Assembly (NCBI GenBank): GCA_010093515.1
Contig: MU001689.1
Span: forward strand, 303,502 to 367,501
Reading direction: 5' to 3'
Origin: Lineolata rhizophorae
Lineage: Eukaryota > Ascomycota > Dothideomycetes > Lineolatales > Lineolataceae
DNA: 64,000 bases
Under the pieces are notes generated by a model that saw only the letters and a program-made list of their open reading frames with translations, searched no databases and had not been told where the DNA came from. Shown in pieces: positions 48,541-60,553 of the stretch. The position numbers were made by a program, and so were the translations under genes. Numbering within the stretch: the stretch's first letter is position 1; the number at the start of each line of letters is the position of its first letter.

Positions 48541-51500
48541 ATGTCTAACCGCCTTACGCTGGCTAAGGTCGACGAGCTCGACAAGACGTACGGCCGCAAC
48601 CACAAGCAGGCGCTCAAAGACTGCGAGAAGAAGCTTCAAAAGGACCCTAAGAACGTGGTATTGCAAGTACGGTGGAACCCTACCCCCTTTTTTTCAGGCC
48701 TGCATTTGCCCCGCATATTCTTAAAGAGTTTCCCCATTCTCCTTTTTTTGGTGCAGAGACTGAAACAAGAGATTGGGGCGCGCGACGCCAAAATGCTGAT
48801 GTGGACCTGATCCCGCAGATCTGGAAAGCCAACCTGCTCTGGAAATCGCCGAAGCAGAAGGACGAGGCCTGGGACGTGTGCATGGGCCTGTGCAAGCGGG
48901 AGCCGCCAATTACGGACTTGGAGATCGTCGCGCGCATCCATGAATTCGCCGGGTTGGTGCTCTCGCGCCAGAACAGCTCCATCAATTCAGCCGGCAAGGA
49001 GGTCCAGTCCATGTGGCAAAAGGCGGCCAAAGCTGCCGGCAAGAATCAGAGCAATGTCTTTATTAGCATGTTCCAGACGTCCGTCAAGCTCGATTTGTGG
49101 AGCGATGCGCAATTGGTATGTAGACATGTTAGTTTGTTTACCTCATTGGGCTTGTTTTCTGTTCGATGTTTTCACTCAACAGAAATTCTGTCAGCATCTA
49201 GCCCCTCCACGATTATTCTAATAATTTGCGAGTGTTGACGTAACTGTATCAACTAGGCTATGCTAAACCTCCGCAATCTAAACCGCGATGAGCCGAAATA
49301 CTACTTCGGCTACATTGCCGTCTCGCAGCTGGCAGCCGACAACGTCCGCGACGTTGATCCTAAGGCTGCCGAGACGGATAGCAAGTGGGCGTTTGCATTC
49401 CTCTCAAAAGCCGTGGAACAAACTTTGTCCAATCCCGTAAGTATTTATCACGTGACTTTTCACTTCAGCAGAGGGCAAACTAGGTGAATCTGACCAAGCG
49501 AATCCAGTCGGCTCGAAATGCAGTTGGCTCGCTCAACGAGCTCAGGCTCGTCGCCCAGATCTATCGTAAGCAAGGGAAACGGAAAGAACTCCTATCCATC
49601 CTTGACAACAAGGACATCGGCATAACGTCGAAGGTCGGCAAAAACGATCCGGAGTTCACCAAGGCCAAGGTCGAGCTCATGGAGGAAGAAGAAATGTATG
49701 CAGACCTATATAAGTTCTGCTATGACATTCTTAAGGCCGGCCTGAACGCCCCAGATGGTTCCGTTGAGACGAGTGATTGGAGCATGTGGAGCCACCTCAT
49801 GCAGTCTGCGGCCGAACTTCCGGGCAAGAAGGATGGCAAAGAAGTTGAGGAACTGATTCAGGAATATATGGCAAGAGAGCCGTCCCAGAAAGAACGGAAC
49901 ATTTGGATGGCATACCTGTCTAGTTCGAGGATTCCCAAGGATGCGCCTCGGGTTGACATTGAGCGTTGCAAGAAATACTTCGACCATTTCTTCGAGCTTC
50001 ATTGCTGCTTCACCGACTTGCGTCATCTTGTCATTTCTCTCGAACTCGACGAACGCGGGAGCTTTGTGGAATATACCATAAGCTCTACAAATGCGGCTCC
50101 GGAGCCAGAGGACAAGGCTGACCAGTTAAAGTGGATAATGAAGAAACTTAACAGCCTAAAGTTTGAGTATCTTCTCCGGGCAGCCAAAGGAGACAAACAG
50201 ACCTTGGAGGCATTTGTGCGGAAGTGCTTGGATCTCTATAAGAAGCGGTACGAGTTGGATGTAGACGCTTCGGGGCCCATCGCGGGTGATGAGGCTGCCG
50301 TTCTGGCCATCATGTGTCTCGTCAAACTACATGATTTGACTACCAGTAAAGACGTCATATCCGCGGAAAAGTACTATATCCAAGCAGCGGCCCTTTGCCG
50401 ACCATTGATTGAGAAGTCTCCAGCGGATCGACAGGTTAGACTATTTGCCGTGAAGCTCTACATGCTTCTCGGCCTGGGCTCTATGGCGTCGGAGCAATAC
50501 CTCTTCTGCCGTATCAAGGAGATCATGCAAGACACTCTCTCCCACACCCTTTTCTCACGTCTCTCAATAACCCATCCTTTCCCTTCCACCACGCCTGCAT
50601 CGATGCGGCTTGAAAAGCCTTTCCGCGACTCGTGCACCATGCTCCAGCAAGCCCTGACCATCTATGAACGTTCCATCAGCAAGATTAGAGGTTTCATGGG
50701 CCAGGCGCTGCCAACTTTCCAGTTCGACAAGGCCCTCGAGTTCAACGACATGATCATCAGGCTCTCGACGTCGTACACTGTGCGGTTGTTGCTGGTCGAA
50801 TTTGGCCGCATTTGTCGCCTACGCGGCCAGGAACAAAGCGCGCTGAATTACGGCAGTGTTGATTTTGGTATTTCTAACCACACTCTTCAGAGTTCCTATG
50901 GAAAGAAGTGGCTAAATCTCCTTGTGCGAACAGATGATTGGCTTAGCAAGCTATCTGACAACCGAGACGATGGCATCACTTATGACTTTGAGCCGCCGGA
51001 CTTGACCCCATTCGCAAGCAGGATTAGGAATGGGCCTGTGCCAAACGTAAGTCACTAACTTATACGAGCTTTTGAGATCATAATGCACGGCTTCTAATGC
51101 GTTCACTAAGGCCTACTGGCTCGCCGTCTCCATTGACGCTGAAGCCACGTTCAACCTCATCAGCACCAAGAACTCCCCAGACCCGTCCCTCAAGGCCATC
51201 AAGGCCGTCCTAACCAAAGCCACAGACGATGACAAGGCTGGGCTCACCCCAGCCGAGCGCTTCAGCGCCCAAGGCTGGTCCTTGCTCGGCCTCGCCGCGC
51301 GGCGCTTCATCGAAGGAGCGGGTGCCGCGGGCACCGACGGCAAGACCGCCCCCGCCGACGCCAACCAAGTCCTCACGGACTTGGACGCGTGGGTCGCCGA
51401 GCTCAAAGCGGCGCACGAACCCAAACCGGACACCGAGGAGCCCCTCATCACGACCTCGGCCGCGCTCCAGACGTTTTTCCTCCACATGGACGCGCTCCGC

Positions 51501-51827
51501 GCGGTCGCCAAGTTCGCCGACGTCGCGCAGAGCCTGCTCAAGCAGAAGGGGCACGAGCTCGCGGGCATGGTGCCCAGGGAGCGTGTCGCGCAGCTGAGCG
51601 CCGCTGTCAAGGACGCGTTCGAGCTGGTGAGGAAGAGGGCCAAGTTGGGCGAGGATCGGCTGCAGGAAGGCGGGCTGGGGAGGCTGGTCGAGATGGTGAG
51701 GGAGGGGCCTACAGGCGAGGCGATCGAGGGGTTGGTGGGCGCGCAGAAGGTCGAGGAGTGTGCGGCCGAGTTTAGGGATAGTGCATTGGATGCTTTGGAG
51801 GGGGTTATGATGGTGAAGTTATCTTGA
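48541..51827 (+). CDS. MDM20: NatB N-terminal acetyltransferase auxiliary subunit Mdm20
   Basis: Five exons (48541-48666, 48819-49115, 49257-49436, 49484-51046, 51111-51827) give 960 residues. TPR-like helical pairs fill the N-terminal half: HKQALKDCEKKLQKDPKNVVLQ|IWKANLLWKSPKQKDEAWDVC, then IYRKQGKRKELLSILDNKDIGITSKVGKNDPEF, a hallmark region of Mdm20. For the first intron I chose the acceptor at 48818 because it rebuilds a continuous TPR; a nearer acceptor (CAG ending at about 48759) gives either a stop or extra unrelated residues. Mdm20 anchors the catalytic subunit Nat3 to ribosomes to acetylate Met-Asp/Glu/Asn N-termini and affects actin and mitochondrial inheritance. The C-terminal exon is long, charged and helical. 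Confidence 0.88.
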
Positions 51828-52279
51828 GCTAGCGTGGCTTGGTATAGCAGGAAGGGAGAAGGGTGAGAGGATAGAGAGTAGATCATAGACATGGCGGCAA
51901 ACATGCAGCAGCGAAGTACGGGGATGGGTGTTTGCGTTATCATGCCTGGCTCGACAGGGTCTGCTACTATCTCATTCATCAAAAGGCTACGGATTCACAT
52001 TGCATTGCTGAACAAAAAAGCTAAACATCATCTACATCTCAGAACGGCACTATTTCAAAATTTGCATTTATTCTCTACGACGGGGAAAGAGGGCCACTTA
52101 AAAAGGGCAGAAGCAGAACGAATACAAAAGCATACCAAGCCATTCAATACGCCATTCCAAATTGCTACCTTTGTTTTTGGGGGGGGGAATATCTCAGGGT
52201 TACGAAAAGCTTAGAAACTCCTACATCAACAATTGCACTACACGTCCAATGCAGCCGCTCTTCGAGAATCCCGCTAGAC
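51828..52279. other. Convergent intergenic gap
   Basis: 452 bases with the 3' ends of MDM20 and UTP13 and no further feature. A run of ten G is at 52179-52188. Confidence 0.55.
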
Positions 52280-55211
52280 CTACACCAATCCGCCCGCTCC
52301 TCCACCGAAAACCTCATCCATCTCCCCCAGCGTGAACTCCAACAGATAACTCTCCTCCACCAATTCATCCATCCGCCGATAATGCCTCTCCGTATAGGCC
52401 CTCATCGCATCCAACACGTCCGCCAAGCTCGCCCTAGCCGCCACCCCTCTCCCACGCCCAGTACCGCCATCCAGCCCATCCGCCCCCTTCCTCACCCCCT
52501 TCAGCCTCTCCCACCGACTAGCCGGATACCTCCTCACCAACACGCCCAGTACGCGCTGCGCCACCGGCGCCGTCCTCGCATTCGCATTCCAGTCGCGCAC
52601 CCTCAGCAGCAGGCGCCACAGCTGCGCGTCTGCCAGGTCGGCCAGAGCGTCGTCGACGTCGGCACGGCCCGACACGCTGCCGGGCTCGGCCTCGTCGGCT
52701 ACGGCGGTCAGCAGCGCCAGGAGCCGGCCCGGCTGGTCAAGCTGCAGGGCCAGCCCGACGGCGTCGCGGAAGTGGCCGCCGCGCGCGAGGTTCTGCAGGC
52801 GCTGGTCGGCCTCGACGCGCTGGGTGGCGGTGGTTGCGGCGGCGGCGGCCGTCGCGGCCGTGGTGTCAGCCCAGAAGGTGAGGACGCCGTCGCCGCCGCC
52901 GGAGACGAGCGCGTGGGAGGGGACGGAGGCGGAGGACGTGGAGGATGGGGAGGAGCGCTGATGGAGAGGTCGCGCCGCGAGCGCCCAGACCCGGTCGGTG
53001 TGGTTATCGAGTGTGCAGGCAGACTCGCCGCTGGAGAGGTCCCATATCTTGACTAGGCCATCGCCGCCGGCGGATGCAACAAGAGGCGGACCGAAATTAC
53101 GGTTCTGCTGCATGACGGACTCGTCATCGGTGGAAGGACCCCGCGGGGGTGGCAACCAGATGACCTTGAGCACGCTGTTGGTGTGGCCTTCGAAGGTGAG
53201 GAGGCAGCTGTAGTCCGCGAGACTCCAGATCTTAACGGTCTTGTCCCCGCTGCCGGTTAACAAAAGACCTCGACTACTTGTAGGCGCACCCACAACCGTC
53301 GTCGCCTCCTTTGGCCCAAATGCTACTGTCCACACGCCACGCTTATGGCCGCGGAGCACGCCGATGGTTTCGCCGGTTTCGATGGACCAGATCTTAACGG
53401 TGCGGTCCTGGGATGCGGATGCAAAGAGTGTCGAGTTATGGTTGGTGTCTATGGCGTTGATATCTTTGTCATGCGCCTTGCGCGTGTATACAGCACGGGG
53501 TTTGGTGTTGCTACTTTGAGAAAGTACTCCTTTTGCGACCGATGACATGTCCCAGCGCTTGACCGTTTTATCTTGAGAGCCAGTGATCATATATGAGGGT
53601 GGATGTTGAAGAGGTTCTTTATACGCATGAGACGACTCTTGCGGTACTGAGTGTGGCAGGGATATCGCGCCAATTGATTCCGCGTGGCCAGTAAAAGTTC
53701 CAAAGCATGAGAAGTCATTGGTCTCGGGATCCAGCTTCCAAAGTCGCGCAGTATTATCTTTCGCCCCGGTTGCCAACCAATGTCCCGACCAGTCCACGTC
53801 CATGCATATTATGATATCTTCGTGACCGCGTAGGATACTCACATCTGCCCCGAAATACTCACCACCGATTTCATCCTCTACTAGCGGAGGCCCGGATGAT
53901 AGGGAGATGATTCTGATGTCTTCCAAATTTGTGGCAAGAGCTAGATATGAATAGGCTGGTCCGATGTATGCGAGGTCAATGACCTCGTCGTGAGTTCCCG
54001 AAATTCGGCGCATAATAGGCAGTGGAGGGCACTTTATGTCTAGCGGTAGTTCGGAAAGTGTCGAGAGCGTATGAAAAACCAAGGTCTGGTCGCCATGTAT
54101 GGACAACAAATAGGGAAGGTTTTGGTGGTAAATAATGTCCAAAATTGTTTCTGTTTCCGTTCCTGTCTCTTGCTCTTGAGTCAATTCGTTGCCAGTGTTA
54201 GTTACCCACAGTCTCACCCGAGCATTCTCTCCGCCGGTGAATATTAGAGCGCCATTCCTAAGAAAACCACAAGCTTCGATGCCTTCGAGCACTGGAATAG
54301 TGTTCCGTATCTTCCACGTTCGAACGTCCCAAACCATGATTGTCTTATCTCGGCTGCCGGATACCAGCGCGTTCTCCTGGGGCGAGTAGTCGATACACCG
54401 CACTACTGAAACGTGCGAATCCAACACCGCGAGCGAGCTCCGTCTGTGCAAATTCCATATCCGGACCTTCCCATCTTCTCCTCCCGATGCTAGCCTAAAG
54501 CCTAATGTGAGTTCATCTTCCGTGTCGCCATCGTGTATACCATTGAGCCGTAGTTTCTGTTTTCGCTTTCTCTTGGCGGACTTTTCTGCATCGGCTGCGC
54601 TGGGTTCGACCTCGAAGAAGCGCAGGGCCGAAACGACACCACTGTGACCGTGGAACGTATGAGTGATGTAGCCACCTCGAATATCCCAGACTTTAACGAT
54701 GCCATCAGCACCTCCAGTAGCCAGGAGCGTGCTTGTTCTGTCGACTGCGGTGGTGACGACCGGCGCGGCGTGCGGCTTCAGCGTCCGAAGGAGCTGGGTG
54801 GCGAAAGGACCGTCGGGAGAAGGTTTCAGGGCATATATGCGCATTGATAAAGATCGCGAGCATATTATGAGGTGTGATGTCGAGGGTGCCACTTCAACGA
54901 GTTAGTCGTGCATTAGCCGTGTAGCTCGTACTAATAGTTTGCTCACAAGATAGCGACGTGATAGTCTCTCCGTCCTAGACTAGATGTCAACATGTCAGAC
55001 CCCAAGATACACCTTTTACACATAGTCTACATACCCCCTCTATTCGCGCAAGCTCCTCCCCGGTTCGAATATCTGTGAGTACGGCATCCTCATCCAGACA
55101 AGTCGCCAAAACCCGGCCATCTTGGCTGAGTGCGACACCGCCTCCGCTATAAATTGGTTGGATGGTTTTGAGTGGTTCGAACGTCGGCTTGAGCGCAATC
55201 TTGGTAGCCAT
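52280..55211 (-). CDS. UTP13: SSU-processome WD40 protein Utp13
   Basis: Exons 55211-55035, 54974-54947 and 54891-52280 give 938 residues. The middle exon is a 28-base micro-exon (DGETITSLS), fixed by GACATCTAGTCTAG before it and GTGAGC after it. Two WD40 propellers are visible: many GGADGIVKVWDI, SGSRDKTIMVWDV, TGAKDNTARLWKL, SASQDRTVKIWSI, TGSGDKTVKIWSL and SAGGDGLVKIWDLS repeats. The tail is the Utp13-specific helical domain (QRLQNLARGGHFRDAVGLALQLDQPGRLLALL ... LVEESYLLEFTLGEMDEVF). The protein belongs to the t-UTP/UTP-B U3 processome module that assembles on pre-18S rRNA. Divergent from eIF3m. Confidence 0.94.
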
Positions 55212-56066
55212 GCTGGCCAGTTCCAGAGCTATATGAAAATGCAATGGAAGCTGGTTTCAATGCGCATGCGGCGCATGGCAATTCGCGGGACAGTACTCTG
55301 TAGGAAATTTTTGGAAGCTTGGGATTGCGGCCGTTATCGATAACAGAAATTGCACGTGAGGATTTCGGCTAAGGCGCACGAGTCAGTCGCCCCCAAATGC
55401 AACGAGTCAGTTCAAAGGAATATACTGCAATACTGGAAGGTGTACGGAGTATACGCCAGATTATTCTATCACCATAGTATATTAGCTTATGATCAATTAG
55501 AGACCTAAAAACATGTATTTCCGGGGCTATGTTAGACGGCGCGCAATGGCCGTTGTCTTCCCTTTTAATTAGCCATCTAGTTTTGTCGCAGTTGTGCTTT
55601 TACCTACATTGTCCATAAGATCACTGGGCAAAAACTATGCGTAGACTTGGAATGACCCGTCTGTCAGTAGAATGTTGAGTGGTTGAGTAGTTCACTCCTA
55701 ACCCCAATAAAGCTCCTGAAACCACGCAGGCTTTTGCTTGCTACTTCACGGCGGCAGGCAGGCACTAACACCTAGCAGGCAGCTATTCGCTCGATAAATG
55801 AAAGTAATATGCCAACAATATTGAACGTTATTGCCTATAGCCGCTGCTATTTGACATCCCGAGGCTCCTCTACTTGTAGAAGTTACCGGGGGCCCTAGCC
55901 GATTTGGTAGGCGAACGCGCCAAGATTTCACGGTCCCACGTCCGCACACGAGGCGGCAACCACCGCCCCTCGCTTCGTCCGCTATACGCGCTCGTTCTCT
56001 CCCGGACATCTACGTTTACACCGGCGCTGCTGCCGCTATTCTTCTCAAACAGTGTCAGCGTACACC
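55212..56066. promoter_or_regulatory. Divergent promoter region, UTP13 and eIF3m
   Basis: 0.86 kb, AT-rich in the middle (55430-55580), with no supported gene. It should hold the promoters and leaders of both translation-related genes. Confidence 0.5.
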
Positions 56067-57503
56067 ATGCCGGCACCTACAACCACCCTCCTCATAGAGG
56101 GTTCTTTTGAGGAGCTCGCCGACGAACTTGCACACTACGTTGATAATCTGAAAAAGACGCATGGCGACGAGTCCTCAAATATTCAATCCGAGATCCAACC
56201 TCTGCTGCAGGATGACAAGAAGGTGGATACACTAAAGAAGATAGTCGCGGCAAGTTCGGTACTGAATAGTGCCCCAGAGAAGGGTAAGTACATAACAGAC
56301 TGTGGCCTATATTAGTATTTTTCCTGTGACGGATATCTCATGGAATATTATCGCGCAGAATTCGTCGCAGCCTACAATCTCCTCATCCACCTGGTACATC
56401 AGTCCGGCGAAATTAACACATTCCTTCCACGCATCTGCGGGCATCTTTCCGCGCCCATCACATCATCTCCGGTCAACGGCCCCGGGCTCGCGCTCTCTGC
56501 TCTCAGCACAATTTTCAATACCCTGGATCCTGATGACGATGTGCGCTACCATGTTTTCCTTGCGCTTCTGCGCGTTGTGCGATCCGCATCAGCCTTTGAT
56601 GCCCTCAAGTCGCAGCTCAAGCACATCGACGACTGGATTAAGGAGTGGGACATCAGCGAAGCGGACACACGCAAGGTATACATGGCATTGTCAGACGTGG
56701 CAGGCGAGACGGGCGAGACGGATACGGCGTACGAATATCTAATTCGGGCTCTGCGCACCATCGAAGCGGGAGCACCGGCTAGCTCGCCCGAGGCCCGCGG
56801 ACTAGCACTTAAGGCGCTCAAGGCCGCCCTCGTCTCGCCGACGCACTTCGACTTCCAAGACCTGACCGCGCTCGACGCGATACAAGCTCTGCGTAAATCG
56901 GACCCCACATATTACGAGCTACTCGAGCTGTTCACGTCGGAAGGGCTGGACGACTTCAATGACTTCAAGGACGAACACGACGGGTGGATCGAGTCCGAAG
57001 GTCTCGACGCCGCGGCGCTTAACCGCAAGATGCGCCTGCTCACGTTAGCCAGCCTAGCCGCCTCAGCGCACCAGACTCGCTCCCTTCCCTACGAACGCAT
57101 CGCCAAGGCGCTCCAGATCCCCAAGGAAGACGTCGAGATGTGGGTCATCGACGTGATCCGGGCCGGGCTCGTCGAGGGCAAGCTCTCCCAGCTCAACCAG
57201 ACATTCCTCATCCACCGCAGCACCTACCGCGTGTTCGGCGAGAACCAGTGGCGCGAGGTCGCTTCCAGGCTCGACATGTGGCGGACCAGCCTCATCGGCG
57301 TTCTCGGCGTCATCAAGAACGAGAAGGAAGCTTTCATACAGCAGAAGCAGAACGAGGTTAGGGAGCTAGAAGCTAAGATGAGTGGTGCGGGGCTGGGGAG
57401 CGGCGGCGGTGGCGGTGGTGGGAAGAGGCATAGGGCCGGTGCGCAGGTTGCAGCCGGAGGTGCGGGTGCCGGTGGGGCTGGGGGTGATGTGGATTTGGAG
57501 TAG
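56067..57503 (+). CDS. eIF3m: Translation initiation factor eIF3 subunit M
   Basis: Exons 56067-56283 and 56359-57503 (75-base intron) give 453 residues. The protein is a helical repeat followed by a PCI domain at roughly residues 220-390 (YYELLELFTSEGLDDFNDF, YERIAKALQIPKEDVEMWVIDVIRAGLVEGKLSQLNQTFLIHRSTYRVFGENQWREV), characteristic of eIF3m and not of the related CSN7. The C-terminus adds a fungal Gly/Ala-rich tail (GSGGGGGGGKRHRAG...GGDVDLE). eIF3m is part of the octamer core of eIF3, which loads mRNA on the 40S subunit. Confidence 0.93.
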
Positions 57504-58573
57504 GGTATTTAATGACCAAAGAGGGTGGCGAATGCTGAAGTACTTTTGCTGTTATCTGCTTCCGGTGTTGTACCTTTACTTGTTCGCAATCATGCTAGGT
57601 CACGAAAAGCGAGGTTGAGGGAACGATAGAGCGGCAGTAGGCTAGTCGGATAGACAGTCAGGATATTTTATTTGGAGAACACTTCGAAAATTATTTTGGC
57701 CTCTCCAAACTAGCCAATCTCGGTTTTACTAGCCAGCAGGAGTTGTTCCGTTCAGTCATCATTCCCTGGTCACTACTTCACTCCTCAAATCCTACTGAGT
57801 ACCTAGAATGAGAAAAAAGATAGTACTGTGGGTTTAGTTGAAAATTAGCATGCCTCGATTGAACGTGCAAAGGACACAAGAAAGAAAAATAATAGAAAAA
57901 AATAAAGAAAATGAAATTGGTATTCTTTCACAGCGCACAGACATGTTAACAGAGACCTGTGCGTCGTATATATTTTTGAGAGTCAAAATCTGACAGCTTC
58001 TCATCTCGCTCTAGCAGAATTATCCAAATTGTATGCAGTATATCAAAGGGGTTAAGACAGTTTCTGAGCCGTAGTAGCATAATGTACAGCGGCAAACTGA
58101 AGGCAGACCAGTAAAGCCTAAACAAGGTATTCTGCAGAATGAAGGTGCTACCTTTTTTTTTTTTTTGAAGGTAGAATGATTCAACATGAATAAATGAATT
58201 CATGATTTGCACTGTATTAAATCCACTCGTCAGCGTGTTCCATTACCAGGCTTGCGTACAAAAATTTCATGGTGTGCATACACAATTGCGTTCCCGCTCT
58301 AAGTCAACAACGTATCCAAATTCTACCAAACATACGAGTACATCGCTAGTTGTCAAAAGTGATGCTATGAAAATATACCATAGGTTAAAAATTTGGAAAG
58401 ACAATGTGGTCCAAAAAGAGGAGCCCGTCCTCAATCAAGGAGTCGGTACGTCCTTCCAGAAGCTACCTCCTACAGATAAATTGTACCGTCGTTGACTATG
58501 ACTAGCAACTTACCGCCTGATGAGAATTTCGGTTAGCCCCACACAGAAAGGTTGAGTCTGACTCTCATCTACA
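57504..58573. other. Intergenic gap, AT-rich
   Basis: About 1.1 kb with poly-T (ten or more T at 58153-58165) and A-rich runs. The short frames are not supported. Confidence 0.5.
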
Positions 58574-59011
58574 CTAAATACTAGGGGCTTCAGAGTCATT
58601 TATCTTCCTTGTCTCTAGTTGATGTCCGGCTGGACCTAGATACGGCAATGCCAGCCATTCTCCAGAACCATCAAACTGCGTGAGTGATAGCTGCCCTCCA
58701 GCCATCGAACCTCTCAGCGGAATGTAAGTCAGTCGCCCTGTGTCGTACAAGAACATACTAGAATTTAATTGTACATGAAACAACTTTCCAGCTGGCGAAA
58801 CCCGCGAAATAGAATATGTCGAATAGGGGCCTCGACCTACGTCCTCTGGATGAATATCGAGTGTCTTAGTAGATTCGCCTTGTAGTCCCTCAAAAAAAGA
58901 TGGCGAGTCTACAGTGTATACTAGCCATTTGCCATCTGACGATAGGAAAGGTAGCCGACCCTCAATAACGGATGGTAGTTCTTTGAAGAAGATATTTGCA
59001 AAATCCCAATT
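58574..59011 (-). pseudogene. Orphan coding fragment, beta-rich, unknown
   Basis: A frame of 145 codons without an ATG near its start reads like real protein: PFLSSDGKWLVYTVDSPSFF, HPEDVGRGPYSTYSISRVSPAG, MFLYDTGRLTYIPLRGSM and GSGEWLALPYLGP. The regular SDGKWLVY / SGEWLALP pattern is that of a beta-propeller blade series. Codon use is AT-rich in keeping with the region. I found no splice-supported upstream exon carrying the rest; another frame just upstream (59147-58962) has a possible WD-like phrase in a different frame. It may be the 3' end of a decayed WD-repeat gene, or a terminal exon of a gene I cannot rebuild. Confidence 0.4.
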
Positions 59012-59149
59012 CTAAAGACTGAAGACGTAACTGAGTAGTACACTTGCTATTTAAACACAACATCCTAGACAGAAATTTAGTGCCGAGCGTTTGTCCAAGT
59101 TGGCTTTCTCGAGCGTCACGAATGCGTAGAGAGCAATTTTCAAACACAT

Positions 59150-60553
59150 TATATTAGGGTAAGGTATAGACGGAAATGTGCGGATGCTGCATTCTAATTC
59201 CTAAACACTTAATGCACTCAATAGGTTTCGTTTTAAAGTACTCCCGAGACGATCCAAGTAGAGTTGTATTTGAAACAAAGGCCTCTAGTGTCTATGTAAG
59301 TATTGTCGGTGCTTACACCATATGCTTAGATAGTGTTAGGCAAACTTGTGCTTAGAGCCATCTTTTATACCATCCATGCTTATACCTTAGCCCTATAACA
59401 TACTCTGCTTAATTCGGCAAGTATATGCTCTAATTTTGCTTGCCTAGAGACGTGATAAAGAAGTGAATTAGCTTTTATATGAGTCTCACACGAAATAGAT
59501 ACATAAACTCTCTGCGTAATAGAAATATTACTTTTGATAACTGAGTTAACTCGTGCACGCAGCGCAATCAAGTATAGCAAGGCTACTTAGGTTTCCGAAG
59601 AGAGCGAAGCTCTGTAGACCTTTCACTGTCAAGTGAATCGAAGAGGGCCCTGCAAACGATGCGAGCAGCAAAGAGGGCCATAGACCCGGCCTCGCACAAC
59701 AAGTATTATGAATGTCTCTATGCGGCCTTAAGGCCTTGCATTTTATTCTCGAAATTCCTAACCTCCATGTGACTTGCTTTGGCCCGCATGTATTCCCGAG
59801 GCTTGCAAAGGACGGACGTCTGTTTGTAGATGTCGGAAAATATTTCTTGAAGCCGGTCCAAAGTCTTGCGGGCATTTCTCAATATCGCCTGGAGTCTTTG
59901 TAGATCGGACCAGTCTTAGACCGCCGCAGTCATCGTGCCTTTACGCACTTCGTACTCAAATACGGCTAGCGAGAAGTGGAAAGCATCTCCTTGGCTTGGA
60001 ACACATGGCCAATCGGATGTTGACAGATAAGAGGCTGCTTGGAGGGTATGCACCATAGCTGGCCTTTCAAAGTCACTGTTCGGGACAACCGCTAATTTAA
60101 GACTGTAGGCGAATCCAGTGCTGGCTCATGCTGCCTGGAAGGATTCGTCCACCCATGTTAGTTCCTGACCCTAAGTATGTCGTACAACTAACCCTACACA
60201 ACAACCACCCTATGTCAGAGTTTGCTCTTACACAGGACACGCCAGACAAGCTTGACATGGTCGCTAGAAGGTGATATTCCCAGAAGAAAGCAAAGGCAAA
60301 AGCCGACAAAAGAAAAAAGGGAAAGGCAAGTCGGACACAAGGAGAGACCTTTAGCGTTATAGCAGCGTTACACGTCCATCATATGGAACCAATGGCCCCG
60401 GTCGAGATCCTATCCTAACCCTACTCCGACCAAACAGCCATAGTAATCAAAGACAACAGAGTAACAGTCAAGACCGACAACGGAGAAACCCAATGCCGCC
60501 CACCATGTCTGCTCCCCACCGCAAACCATCTAACGCGCCTCATCCCTCCGTAT
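59150..60553. other. Intergenic gap
   Basis: 1.4 kb, mostly AT-rich, with no supported gene or RNA. The right end is the 3' region of the RhoGAP gene. Confidence 0.5.

Noticed and set aside
48740-48818. Alternative acceptor for the first MDM20 intron
   Set aside because: It brings in a stop or residues that break the TPR; the acceptor at 48818 gives a continuous helical repeat.
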